NCBI GenBank assembly: GCA_003313425.1
Contig: NHZP01000003.1
Location: forward strand, 930,001-994,000
From: Pseudopyrenochaeta lycopersici
Taxonomy: Eukaryota; Ascomycota; Dothideomycetes; Pleosporales; Pseudopyrenochaetaceae
DNA: 64,000 nucleotides
Direction of reading: 5' to 3'
The notes under the pieces were generated by a model. It did no database searches. It saw only the letters and a list, made by a program, of their open reading frames with translations, and was not told the DNA's origin. Each line of letters opens with the position of its first letter. The first letter of the stretch is position 1. Shown one piece after another: positions 41,794 to 52,801 of this stretch. The translations under genes and the position numbers were made by a program.

Positions 41794-43155
41794 TCATCCC
41801 CACATCCCGTTGCTACCAGCGCCAGACATCATCTCGCTAACCAGGCAGTGATCAACGCAGAGGCCTATATGTACCTTGATGGTTTGCTTTGGGATAAGAT
41901 GGCTGGTCCCATTGGTTTGGATGCTCTCCGTGAGCTCGGTTTGCTGCAATTCGGTTCGCTGGGCAACAGTCGATCCAGCATAACAGTCCTCGTCCCACCA
42001 TTTGTGACACCTCTCGCACCAGCGACCCTTGAGACAGTCCTCGCATCGAACATAAAGAGGCTGAGGGGGAGATCCATCAACAGTGTGCGGTATCTGAGCA
42101 GCCCGAATAGTGCTCCCATGAAGGGGGACCGGGCTGAGAAGTGGAAGTTGAGAAGTCGGAGAGAATCCAAACACTGCCGGTCCTTCAGGGCAAGATTGGC
42201 AGGACTCGCAGCCAGCTGAACCCAGGGCGACTGTGGCAATTGCAGGTCGGAGAAACGAAGCAGGATGGAGATGGCCATCAGCGGTTCCTTCTCTAATGTA
42301 CGCTTTGCTGGGGTCGTGACGTGGACCTCTACAGAGAACAGCGTCGAAGGCAATGATACCTTCGCATGCATGGAGAATCTCTGCCCATTCTGGGGTTGGC
42401 CGCTTCGGCATCATTTTGCCCGAAGACTGGTACCACTTGTCCTCAACCTGCGCCAGCGCAGCGTTCAATGCGTCCGATGACTTCTGGTTCCACTCTGCGC
42501 CAATCTGAGCTCCTTGCGACGACATTACTCCTCGAGAGACAGAGGTTGAGAATTTCCTCGCAGTTGGCGACGCGGGGAGCGGGGTAGGGTCGCGAGGCCC
42601 GAAGAGGTAGATGCCCTTCACTCGAGGGGTGCCTGCGGGTCTCGATGGTCGAACGGCATATCTGAGGTACTGCTGCAACTTTCTCTCGTTCAAGTGCTTG
42701 ACCTCTCGGATGGAGAGGATGCGGACATTGTATCTCTCTTCGGTAAGAAGCTCTTTCACAAGCTCTGCGGTCACGCTCAGACCGTCTAGCACCAATGTGT
42801 GTACGTTGCGCAAGAGCTGCAGCTTCTCGAGTCTGAAGAAGATGCCCCGAAGAGGTCCAGAGTAGAATTCATCTTCGGAAAGAGCCTCATCCATACGCTC
42901 GAGGCGCCAACTAATACCGCCGGCATCGAGAGGCCCGTCAAAGGGGACGATGGCGGACTTGATGGGGGAGAGGTCGAGGTAGCGGAACGCTTCGGGAGAT
43001 TGGAGAATGACGTGGTGCAGAGCTTTGGACGTCCTGGACAAATTGCAAAGGGCGGAGACGGGGAGGTAAGGTGCAGTTTGGCGCAGAATCAAAGTGTTGG
43101 AAAGCAGGTCCGCCAGGGAGTAGGGGAGATCATCAGAGAAGACGGTGGGACCCAT
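41794..43155 (-). CDS. F-box-like protein with a C-terminal cysteine motif
   Basis: Single exon as modelled, 453 residues, starting MGPTVFSDDLPYSLADLLSN; in-frame sequence upstream has only TTG. An F-box-like segment spans residues about 8-50 (LRQTAPYLPVSALCNLSRTS, KALHHVIL). A leucine-rich middle follows (LRNVHTLVLDGLSVTAELVK). Near the C-terminus CEDCLKGRWCERCHKWWDED resembles a zinc knuckle seen in fungal F-box and ubiquitin-ligase-like proteins. F-box proteins recruit substrates to SCF ubiquitin ligases; the substrate is unknown. The end SGAGSNGMWG feels like the normal family terminus, but coding-like sequence continues after the TGA. Confidence 0.78.
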   Translation of the reverse strand: MGPTVFSDDLPYSLADLLSNTLILRQTAPYLPVSALCNLSRTSKALHHVILQSPEAFRYLDLSPIKSAIVPFDGPLDAGGISWRLERMDEALSEDEFYSGPLRGIFFRLEKLQLLRNVHTLVLDGLSVTAELVKELLTEERYNVRILSIREVKHLNERKLQQYLRYAVRPSRPAGTPRVKGIYLFGPRDPTPLPASPTARKFSTSVSRGVMSSQGAQIGAEWNQKSSDALNAALAQVEDKWYQSSGKMMPKRPTPEWAEILHACEGIIAFDAVLCRGPRHDPSKAYIREGTADGHLHPASFLRPAIATVALGSAGCESCQSCPEGPAVFGFSPTSQLPLLSPVPLHGSTIRAAQIPHTVDGSPPQPLYVRCEDCLKGRWCERCHKWWDEDCYAGSTVAQRTELQQTELTESIQTNGTSHLIPKQTIKVHIGLCVDHCLVSEMMSGAGSNGMWG

Positions 43156-44012
43156 GATACAGGACGGAGGAATACAACAAGACAAGGAGCAGGAGGGAGG
43201 TCAGACGGGTACTCACCAGGTCTTTATTGCTTTATTGCTGTGTGGGACAGCAGGTCAAACAGGCACGTGCCGCTGGCCTGACCCTGCACAGGTGTGTTGA
43301 GCAAAAGGAACAACTAATGGAGGTTGAGACGCTGCAAGAAGGATGGGGTGGAGGGATGGTGGTGGATCCTGGCGGCGATCGGACCCTGGGGGCGTCGCTA
43401 AGACATTTGCAGGAATGAAACTCCAAGTCTCCATCGACATCGGACCGTGTTGAAGCATTGAATGGAACACAAACCCACAGCCAAGCCCGCTATGGAGGCC
43501 TTGAGCTTAAATCATGGAAACAGCCTAAAACAGTCGCCGTCGACATGGCAGGCAAGCGAAGCGCCGGAGGTGCAACGGGCGGACTATCGTGGCCGCTCCC
43601 CCCACGGCGCCCGCCTTACCCCAAAGCATCAACAGATGGAAACTCAGGCCAGCGGTGAGATTGCGTGATGCTTGTTACTCACCACGGCCCGACATCCCAA
43701 GCGCCTCTGGACAATTAAGCAGTGAACAGTTGTGCCGCCAAGGGATCGTCGCAACATTAATTGTCGCCTTGATTTCCTGAGGCAGCGCGCGTCGCAACGC
43801 GGTGGACATGCCTTCTTTATCGATAAGCGCGGGCCGCAGTGACGCCAACGCCAGCGCCCGCCCAAACGCGTCCGAAGCTTCCAGCAGGCAGAGCCGCATG
43901 TGTCAGCGAACATTCGCCATCCAACCCTCCCATGCTCTTGTAGATACATGACCTCTATAAACCACAGCCCCATGACCTTGCCCTAATGCTTTTGTGAAGA
44001 CAACAAGACACC
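43156..44012. other. Divergent promoter region of F-box and Ufd1-domain genes
   Basis: 857 bp between outward-facing starts of two ubiquitin-related genes. Overlapping open frames at 43458-43780 and 43644-43973 lack features. No repeats. Confidence 0.45.
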
Positions 44013-46397
44013 ATGGCCTCAGAATCAGAGCCAGCAGAGGAGCTCAAGTGGTCGGCTCAGTACACCGTCGGCACGCTTGCACTTCCAAATCGAAACACAA
44101 GACTGACCGGCGATAAACTTTTACTGCCCCCTTCCGCGTTACAGCAACTACTGGCCGCCGCTCCCGTCGTGACCGTTGACTCGGACCGGCCCCACATCAC
44201 CGCCTTCGATCCCTTTAATCCCTATACCTTCGACGCTGAGCGACAACTGCGATCTCAGTTTCAGGACCGCCACCAGCAGCTGCCGCATCCGCTCACGTTT
44301 CGGCTAGTGAACCCGGGCAATGGCAGGGTTATATATGCAGGTATACGCGAGTTCTCCGCCGAGGAGGGCGAGGTAGTTCTAAGCAGCTTCTTGCGAGACG
44401 CCCTGGGCATAGACGGTCCATCTGCCGAGTCTTCGAGATTCGGGAGTCCGAATGGCCTCAAAGATCAAGACGAAGTTATGACGAATGGAGTCGAGCAGCT
44501 CGCCGTCAACGGCGCTGCCTCTACAACAATCACAGTGCACGCCAAACAGCTCCCCAAAGGCACCTTCGTCAAGCTACGGCCGCTGGAGGCTGGCTACGAC
44601 CCCGAAGACTGGAAGTCGCTACTCGAGGAACACCTGCGATCCAACTTCACTACATTGACAAACGGAGAGGTACTGGTTGTGTACGGTGGCCGTGGACTCG
44701 GTGGTATACGTGAGGAGTTTCGCTTCCTAGTGGATGGCTTCAAGCCAGAAGGAGACGGCATATGTGTCGTGGACACAGATCTTGAGGTGGACATAGAAGC
44801 CCTGAACGAAGAGCAGGCACGGGAGACGTTGAAGAAAATAGCAGCGAAGAGGCAGCGCGCCCCCGGCACAGCAGAAGGCAGCTCCACAGGCGGCCAGATT
44901 GATATATTCAATGCACAAGATGGGCAAGTGCTCGAGGGCGAGTACGTCGACTACGAACTGCCATCGTGGGATAGATCACAAGGACTGGAGATATCGATAA
45001 GCGAGGTAGACGACGAAGATGAGATTGATCTGTTCGTCAGTCCTTATTCATCGCGGCAAAGAGTTCGGCCGCGCGAAGACGAACATGTTTTTGCTGATCT
45101 GTCGAGTCGCTACCCCAAACGCATACGACTACAACCGACCAATATTGAGCTGGATGAGGCAGAAGCAGTATGGATATCTATCCGTGCGTATCCTTCAGAC
45201 ACGCCTTCCGGCACACCAAAACCGTTTCGACTGAAGGTATCTATGTTCGACCCAAAGGCTGGGTCTACAGCAATCGAGGATTCGGCTATAGGAACAGCGC
45301 ATAACCCTGATGAAGTGCAATGTAAGAACTGCACCCAGTGGGTGCCTAAGGGCTCGCTCTTCCTGCACGAGAACTTCTGCCTGCGTAACAACATCCTCTG
45401 TCCCCAAGGCTGTGGCCAAGTCTTTCAAAAGCGTTCACCCGCTTTTCAAGCCCATTGGCACTGTCCGCACGACACCTTTACTGGCAATACGGCTCTGAGC
45501 CGCCAGAAACATGATTCAATCTACCATATCGAGCACGCCTGCTCCTCCTGCGGTCTCGACTTCCCTTCAATACCAACTCTAGCCCACCACAAGACTACAA
45601 CATGCCCAGGCAAGCTCATTCTGTGTCGGTTCTGTCATCTGCAAGTTCCTCAAGAAGGCGACCCTAACGAGCCGGCGAACCCTGAGCTGCTCCTTTCCGG
45701 CCTGACGCCCCACGAGCTTGCGGATGGTGGGCGCACAACAGAGTGCCACCTTTGCAACAAAATCGTACGTTTCCGCGACATGTCCACCCACCTTCGACAC
45801 CATGATTTAGAGCGCCTATCCCGGCCCGCACCGCGCATGTGTCGTAATGTCAACTGCGGACGCACACAAGACGGCGCAAATAAATTGGGCGATACACGAG
45901 CAGGAACCCGGAAAGGCCAGGGCCCGGGAAACGAAATTGGGCTTTGTAGCGTCTGCTTTGGCCCCCTCTACGTATCCCTGCACGACCCGGAGGGCAAAGC
46001 GCTACGTAGGCGTATCGAACGCCGCTATCTCTCCCAGCTACTCACTGGCTGTGGGAAGCCCTGGTGCAGGAACGAGTATTGCCGCAGCGGACGTAAGAAT
46101 CTGGGCCAGACCGACAGGTCTGTGCCTACCAAGGACGCTATACCGCTAGTCAAACCGTTTCTTGAGGGCATGGACGGACGAGGGTACACCACACCCTTGC
46201 ATTTTTGCGTCGATGAGCGGGGTCAGAAGTCTAGAACGCTGGCGGAGATGTTGGCCGCTGAGAAGGGCATTGAGGGAAAAGGTGGTTATGGGCTTGAGTG
46301 GTGTGTTGCAGCGCTTGAGGCAGAGGGAGGAGACCTGGACAGGGCGAGGAGTTGGCTCAAGGGCTGGGCTCCACAGAGGAGTGAGGCTGGTCAGTGA
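44013..46397 (+). CDS. Ufd1-domain protein with C-terminal zinc fingers
   Basis: Single exon, 794 residues, ATG at 44013. The N-terminal 250 residues are Ufd1-like: GDKLLLPPSALQQLLAAAPV, YAGIREFSAEEGEVVLSSFL, KGTFVKLRPLEAGYDPEDWK, and SLLEEHLRSNFTTLTNGEVL. Ufd1 normally pairs with Npl4 and Cdc48 to handle ubiquitylated proteins. After about residue 430 come repeated Cys/His blocks: CKNCTQWVPKGSLFLHENFC, CPQGCGQVFQKRS, CSSCGLDFPSIPTLAHHKTT and CHLCNKIVRFRDMSTHLRHH, resembling TRAF-type or C2H2 zinc fingers, then CRNVNCGRTQDG and CGKPWCRNEYCRSGRKN. This fusion is far longer than yeast Ufd1 (about 360 residues), so it is a fungal Ufd1-domain paralogue rather than Ufd1 itself. Confidence 0.88.
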   Translation: MASESEPAEELKWSAQYTVGTLALPNRNTRLTGDKLLLPPSALQQLLAAAPVVTVDSDRPHITAFDPFNPYTFDAERQLRSQFQDRHQQLPHPLTFRLVNPGNGRVIYAGIREFSAEEGEVVLSSFLRDALGIDGPSAESSRFGSPNGLKDQDEVMTNGVEQLAVNGAASTTITVHAKQLPKGTFVKLRPLEAGYDPEDWKSLLEEHLRSNFTTLTNGEVLVVYGGRGLGGIREEFRFLVDGFKPEGDGICVVDTDLEVDIEALNEEQARETLKKIAAKRQRAPGTAEGSSTGGQIDIFNAQDGQVLEGEYVDYELPSWDRSQGLEISISEVDDEDEIDLFVSPYSSRQRVRPREDEHVFADLSSRYPKRIRLQPTNIELDEAEAVWISIRAYPSDTPSGTPKPFRLKVSMFDPKAGSTAIEDSAIGTAHNPDEVQCKNCTQWVPKGSLFLHENFCLRNNILCPQGCGQVFQKRSPAFQAHWHCPHDTFTGNTALSRQKHDSIYHIEHACSSCGLDFPSIPTLAHHKTTTCPGKLILCRFCHLQVPQEGDPNEPANPELLLSGLTPHELADGGRTTECHLCNKIVRFRDMSTHLRHHDLERLSRPAPRMCRNVNCGRTQDGANKLGDTRAGTRKGQGPGNEIGLCSVCFGPLYVSLHDPEGKALRRRIERRYLSQLLTGCGKPWCRNEYCRSGRKNLGQTDRSVPTKDAIPLVKPFLEGMDGRGYTTPLHFCVDERGQKSRTLAEMLAAEKGIEGKGGYGLEWCVAALEAEGGDLDRARSWLKGWAPQRSEAGQ

Positions 46398-46812
46398 GGA
46401 CTGTTCTGGAAGACGCATGGATTATGGCATCAGCATGCGTGGCGTTTTAGAGCGATGATGGTAGCATATAGACTTGGAAAGATACCCTGACAAGAATAAA
46501 ATTTAAGCAGTTGAGAGACACATGGTGTATATATTCATGTCTCGTGCTTCATATCTAGACAAGAACCCATAAACTAGTCATGAGAGCCACAAAAGCCTTA
46601 TCGTCCCAGATATATCAAAGTAAAAATTGCACATATTTCGTCGCACCCTCGTTCATGTGCAAAAGAGCCCCGCCCTCAGCATACCACGTCTAGACCTCTG
46701 ATATATAAATATATACAAAGAAGGAAGTGTTTCCGTAAAAGGCGACGTCTGTCAGTGCCCTTCCTGTTCTCAAATGAAGATAGAAGAGGAACAGGGATTG
46801 AATATGTCCAGA
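46398..46812. other. Convergent 3' regions
   Basis: Gap between the 3' ends of the Ufd1-domain and GH55 genes. AT-rich, only presumed UTRs. Confidence 0.5.
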
Positions 46813-49800
46813 CTAAATTCGGTAGGTGATCCAACCGATAGTGTTGGGATATACACTCAGATTGTCATTCCACCTGGCCTTGTCGACGCCGTCGATTGTA
46901 AGCATCTGTAGTGCGCCGACCTGGCTCAGTGCGAAAGCCTGAATGCTTGAATCGCCTTCAATGCTGAGGATTTGATTTTGGCAATCCCTCAGGCCATTCG
47001 GCGCGTCGGGCGATGAGCAAGTTAGATCATAGCTCTTAAAAAAAGAGTACCTGCTTGTGTTAGCAAATTGACAAATCAGGTGCATCTCAACTATGCCTAA
47101 GGGCTATCGTGGAACGTCTTGATGGTCGTACCACGAAGCTCCTCAGATCTACTTGAACGGAAAATGGTAAACGTACAAGCCACCACCATATATCAAAATG
47201 TTCTTGGAGTTCAAGAGACGAAGACCGTACGGGTCACAGATACCTGCCGGGCAAGCAGTGGTGTAGTTGGGATCGGAGAAAGCGTCCGAACGGCCATACG
47301 GCTGAGACCGAGCATCCGGCGTCGGCATGTAATAAGGCGTTTCAGTCTGAATGAAACCTGCAAAGACATTGCTAGCTCTGTTGAACTATTCACTGTCAGC
47401 TTGGTGGCTTTCAAAATGAGTCTCGGAAGTCTTCGCAACACGATTCAAATCCTGTGGACAAGCACATCATGGTGCGAAGTCAACATGCTAATTCATGACA
47501 TACCTGATACTGGTAAAGAGCATGGTGCTCGACACCATTTGCCCATAGCCAAACGTTCGAGGCCTCGACGTGGAGGCCGCGTCCGGTGAAAACATTGACA
47601 CGCGTACTATTCGGGTCATCCAAATCGTGATCAGCAGTCTGAACGCGGTTAGCATAATGCTTCAAGTGCTATGAGGATATGACAAACCCAGAACCAATTG
47701 TTTTCGAAGTATGCTCCAGTAGCAGTCTTAGTCACATGAACATTAGTGTGTGCAGCCATGCACTCAGGCTTGTTAGAGGTGATCGGGCATTCTGCGACTT
47801 GGAGTTGAGTTCCCTTCGCTCCACCGATACGTGTATGAACGTCCCACAGCCCAGAGCCGCGTTGCGTGTTCAAATTATACTCAATGACCTTGGCTCCAGG
47901 AGTCGCTCCTTGAGTTTGTACAATCATATCGGACCATTCAATGCGCCCACTCTCGCCGGGTTTGCCTATTGGTAACGCTAAAGTCAGCATCCACATGATA
48001 ACAGGAAGAGAAGAACTGGAAACAATTCAAAAACAGTCCTAGACAAGCCCGCGGAGCTTTACGGTTGGTGAAAAGAGTCCATAAAGCTTCTCAAGCTCTC
48101 TAGGTTGCATAGGACAACAATATGCTCTCTGTCACTTACCGATCTGAATAATAGGGACGGGGTTATCTTTGTTCGACCAAGTGCTGCCAGAACCCATAAT
48201 AGTTGAGAAAGTTTCGCCAACCATGCGGGCACCTGGGGGAACGTAGATCATCCGAGTTACTTTATATACACCGTGTTCAAAGTAGAGCACCTTGTTCTGG
48301 GCAACTGAGGTGTTGATTGCATTTTGTACTGCAGTGGTGTCGTCGGTACGGCCATCGCCTGTGGCACCAGACCGGCGAGCGCTAATGAAGTCACTAGCAC
48401 TGAGGGTCTCATAGTTGGGCTTGGATTTTGAGTAATACTTTCCGTTTTCCAGGAGCCCGGCAGGTCGAGCGGCTGGAGTAAAAGAGCCTTGGTACTTCTC
48501 TGGACCGTTGGGAGAGTATTTATTGCCTTGGCCCCAAGCTTGGATTGTGAGCGTTCCGCCGTTGAGGATCGTAGCGCCAGAGCCCATGACTGCAATGGGC
48601 ACGTTATTCAGCTTGATATTCTCGAGGGTCAACTGGCCAGCACCGATAGGTATGCTGTCTCTCTTCCATGCCTGAGTGGGTTAGCGATGTTCAAGTTGTC
48701 TATGTGCAAAGGTACGGGCAGCTAGGTAAGTAGGTCCTGGCCGCAGTTTCGCTTTCGCATAGTTGCCTGAAGACCCCCAGGCCGCTACGACCAGGGAAGG
48801 ATCCTGCGATTATTCCATAATGAAAGATAGACTTACCATATCCACGAATCTCGGGCAGTTTGTGATCTCGCTGTCAATAATAACAACAGAGCCGACCTCG
48901 AGCTTGTTATTCAGGTAACCATTGATCATCGAAAATGCGGTTCCACATTCGCTGATAGAGAGGCCTGAGTATAGCCAGCCCCAATTCCAGATCTGTGAGA
49001 TACCAATGACAGCCTTTGAGATTTTGATGTTGCGCATTGTGAACTGTTGGTTGCCAATATTCATGCCGTACAGGCCACCTTCAATGTCAAGGTCCGCCAT
49101 ATGACCTCCAGAACCTATAAGAAGTTAGTGGATGAGATCAATGTGCACGGATGCCACAATAGTGAAGCGTTCGAGGGGAAAGCCTACCGTTCTCCACAAA
49201 AATGCCAGCATGCACTGAATTCGACGCCTGGGTCATTCGAATTTTCACATTCTGAATCGTTGTCGCCTGGGATGCTGGCCAGTGGATGCCTTGGAAGCCA
49301 CTGGTGGGTGGAATAGCTGTGCCATCGATGATCAAGTTCCGAATCTGACGTACAAACAGATTCGTCGAAATCCATCCAGCTTCACCATTTTGGTTGTTGT
49401 AGGGGCTCGCGTCAATAAGAGCGAGGGCAGCCAGGCTAGACGATGCCTTGAGAGTGGGGCGGTTTCGAGGGTCTCCGATTAGTTGAGTCATGTAATAGAA
49501 GATAATTGGTTTCCCAATAAGGTAAGTTCCGGCTGGGATGTACACAACGGCTGGGGAATCAGTGGAGGAGTCGCAAACCCATGGGCCACAGCGGTTGCCG
49601 TCAGAAATGGCACGGTTGATTGCATCAGAGTCATCCGTCACACCGTCGCCTTCATGAAGGTTAGTTGGTTATGACTCTCAGGCAACTTTGCCACATACCT
49701 TTAGCTCCATATTCCTTCACGTTACGGAACACCTTGTAACCGCTCGGGTTTGAGTTGAAGGCAGCTTTGCCATTGCCTGACAGATCGTTCATCCAGAATC

Positions 49801-50022
49801 CATCAGGGATGGCGGCGAGCGATGCCTGCTTTTTGTTGAGGACCTTATCGGCCTCAGCAAATGCAGTCGTGTCCACAGAGGCATCTGCAGCTCTTGGCAA
49901 TGGAGCTAGGAGAGCATCAGCTACATGGTGCCATATACAAAGGAGGGAGTCACGAGCTTACCTATGGCAGCGCACTGAACGCCAGCTGCCAATAGGCAGG
50001 CGATCAATGAGGGCAGGTGCAT
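46813..50022 (-). CDS. Secreted exo-beta-1,3-glucanase, glycoside hydrolase family 55
   Basis: Ten exons on minus: 49962-50022, 49699-49905, 49188-49649, 48837-49114, 48140-48671, 47688-47965, 47504-47638, 47442-47451, 47177-47375 and 46813-47050; 799 residues. GH55 enzymes release glucose from beta-1,3-glucan at the cell surface. The signal peptide MHLPSLIACLLAAGVQCAA leads a twin right-handed beta-helix. Repeat 1 has YGAKGDGVTDDSDAINRAIS and YIPAGTYLIGKPI; repeat 2 has GATGDGRTDDTTAVQNAINT and VYKVTRMIYVPPGARMVG. Further family blocks are ENNWFWTADHDLDDP, NVWLWANGVEHHALYQYQ and GFIQTETPYYMPTPDA. Exon 8 is a 10-nt microexon needed to keep frame between YQYQ and NVFAGFIQTE. Introns 4 and 5 are long (165 and 174 nt). 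Confidence 0.9.
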
Positions 50023-52164
50023 ATTTGCAGAATTCGTATGAAGCCGCAAAACGTATATACAGTGGCAAGAAGCTAGGAGACGTATGCCTAAAGGAGTGAA
50101 GAGAAGGGAAAGGCTGGATGAGAAAGATCAAAAAACAAGGAGGAGTGGAGTGTCTATTTACTCTTGTAGTTGATTCTGCTGGTCCGTCTGGGCAGCGGCA
50201 AGGAGAGCGTGATGTGGAAGGCATCACCCAAATTGACCCTGTCACCCAAGAGAAAACGCGGTCATTCCAGAGCCTGGCCACTGCATTCCACCATACAAAC
50301 GCTTTCTGTTGGCATAATCCCGCCGACGGGCACCTCGAAGCGCGGTCATACGCCGGGTTGAATACATGCCTAGTGTGTTGGCATCCACACTTGCTATCCA
50401 AGTGGTTGCAGGGCTAAATTTTGATCAAGGATCAAAACATCCTGGCTTGAGGTGACATGGTTCAAGAAAGGGTGTACTTCCGTGGAGTTTCGTGGTACAC
50501 AGGCTCTAAGAGTATTCGAGGAGCACCGCTCAAAGTGACTTCACCATATCCAAACTGAACGCTTGTAGTATATTGTGGCTACTTCGACTGCCGTTAACTA
50601 CATGACTGTACTACTCTGTCAGCCATGAATAGAGAACAGTCAAACATCCAAGTGTACAATCATTGATAGTGGAGAACGACTCAGGAGGTTCCTCAAGCTA
50701 GCCTTGATCTGGTAGAAGTCACCGGGTCGGCCCTGCGCACTATGTTCCTGTCAGGTACCGCCCAACCACGATGCACCACCAGCTAGAGGCATGTGACAGC
50801 ACCGCTTGCTAAGACACTGCGACAAAACCGGCAATGAACCCGCGGTGGGTGACGATCAAACCCCAGCCTTTGCAAATTTCTATCGTCACCGCTGTGTCGC
50901 GTATGTGGGGTAAAGTTTGTAAACCGGGTCGTGGTCAGATATGCACATTACACCACATCTTTATGCCTTATGATCCGGTCCTGCAGTATGATCCTGGTGT
51001 GCGCGTGCTCATATCCTACGCTTTCAGTCCTATGCCCCCTCACCGGGCAATAGCATCGTCCGGCAGTGTCACGGACTCAACGAGTCTTGTGAGGCTGTCG
51101 CAAGACGTGTATTACGAATAGAAGTCTAAGACTCTTTTCAGGACCTGCCCGATAAAGTCGACTATACATAGGGTCACGCCCCGAAAACCACAAGAGACAT
51201 TCCAAGGCCGATTGCTTAGAGATTCACACTAGAATATGCAGGGGCAACGGCATGCAGGCAGTGGCGCCAATCTAGAAAATTCTATCGGGGTTCTATTGAA
51301 GTTGAAATAGAGGTTAGATGAGAACGCCACAGATTGAGATAGTAGTTGTCGGAGCTTATGCCTGTTGAGGATTGCAATAACGAAGGGCGTCACTAAGTAC
51401 CCCGGATTTTCCATTCTGTGTCTTGGGCCGAGATCGTGCAAGAGGTAGATCAGGTGGCATGAGCCAGATAGATTAAATGGGCCTTGCAGTATCCAGTTAG
51501 ATGGCCATATTGTGACCTTCCCTTTTTGGTAATCTACCAATCAGCGTGCTGCGCGTATCGATGCTCTTGAGCCGCGAGGAACAAGGGAAACCTCGTTCAG
51601 GTAATAGTTTGGGTATTATAGACCTGAGGTTGGTGACCCGTGCTCCCGTACAGATACCACGCAGGTGTGAAGGGTGTCTCGATAGCGAGATGAGCATCGT
51701 TTCAAGAGCTTGGCGAAACCAAAAGTCGACTGAGGCCTACGACCCGAAGTATCGGATACTATCATCGAAACCTGCAGAAGAAGCGAAGAAGATTCCCTAG
51801 AGCTTACCACGATCCTCGAAAAGGCCGCTCGGCTACCATCAGCATCGATCATGTCGTAGTCGGAAATTGGTTCGGCTCCACATAGGGCGTAACTACTATA
51901 TTGTATACCTATCGTCCACGGCACCAACGCGTCATCAGGACTGACTGTATGGAATGAAGAATCTTGGGAGAGTGTGCTGCTGGCTAGTCCACGTCGTATA
52001 AGGTATTTTGGTACATTTAGCCACGCTCAGCGCAATCTATGAGCTCCGAACTTCTCTCCGTTGTCCGACCAGAACCTAATGTTGAGGACTTAACTCGTAA
52101 TCGTTTCGTACTAAAGTAGCGCGTCGACTCAAGTCATGGCATGGATATGCAAGGTGAATGGGTG
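50023..52164. other. Gene-poor 2.1-kb interval
   Basis: Upstream of GH55 (minus), downstream of the thioesterase (minus); includes the GH55 promoter. Several open frames (for example 50118-50417, 50834-51121 and 51616-51927) lack recognisable features. No transposase, terminal repeats or arrays found. It could hold decayed sequence. Confidence 0.4.
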
Positions 52165-52801
52165 TCATAACTTGTTCTTCATTCGGACAAACATGGCTTC
52201 GCCCTCCGTATACACCGTACCACTACCGTCTTCGATTGTCGCACGAACGTAAATCTTTCTGCCGTCCTCTCGATCGATTCTGGAAGTACAGAGGAGGATC
52301 CCAGGAGCGGGGACCGGTTTCTTATAAGTTGTATTTAGATCTGCATTTTATCAGCTTTGCCGCTCGAATATCTGTGATGTACGACGACAAACAGGCAGTG
52401 AAATAACCCATTTCAATGTCAGAGGTAGCTCGGCCCAACTCTCTTAGTCGCTGAGATCTCCTCTCTAGATTGAGTACAATCAGTACGCCGCAGACTTCGT
52501 CGAGCAGCGTGGCTACAAATCCGCCATGAAGGATTTGTGGGTACCCATTCAGTCCATCCCCTAGGTCTACAACTGTAGCTATCTTTTTGTATGCTAGGTC
52601 ACCATCCTCTTCTTTGACCGGTTTAAGAGTTAATAGCGTTCTTATTGTGCGATTTGTACCGAGTGTTTCCGCGAAGAAAGAGTCCTCTCCAGAAGACTTC
52701 GGCAATCGTGAGGCGGTGTTGGCGGGAGTCCAGCTGGGATCCTTGAATAATGCTGCAGCCCAAGGAGCCGAGGACAGTCGAGCAATGACAGCGTCTTCCA
52801 T
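52165..52801 (-). CDS. Hotdog-fold thioesterase, PaaI/4HBT superfamily
   Basis: Two exons, 52393-52801 and 52165-52340, with a 52-nt intron; 194 residues. Hotdog thioesterases cleave acyl-CoA or related thioesters. The catalytic region is visible as LNGYPQILHGGFVATLLDEV, with the HGG and the acidic residue of the following helix, and the splice restores FTAYLNTTYKKPVPAPG, a hallmark of fungal members. The tail GKIYVRATIEDG...VYTEGEAMFV is the last strand pair. The ATG at 52801 (MEDAVIARLSSAPWAAALF) is preceded in frame only by TTG. Substrate is not predictable. Confidence 0.87.

Noticed and set aside
50023..52164. Transposon relic in the gap upstream of GH55
   Set aside because: No transposase or reverse-transcriptase motif, terminal repeats or target duplications could be seen.
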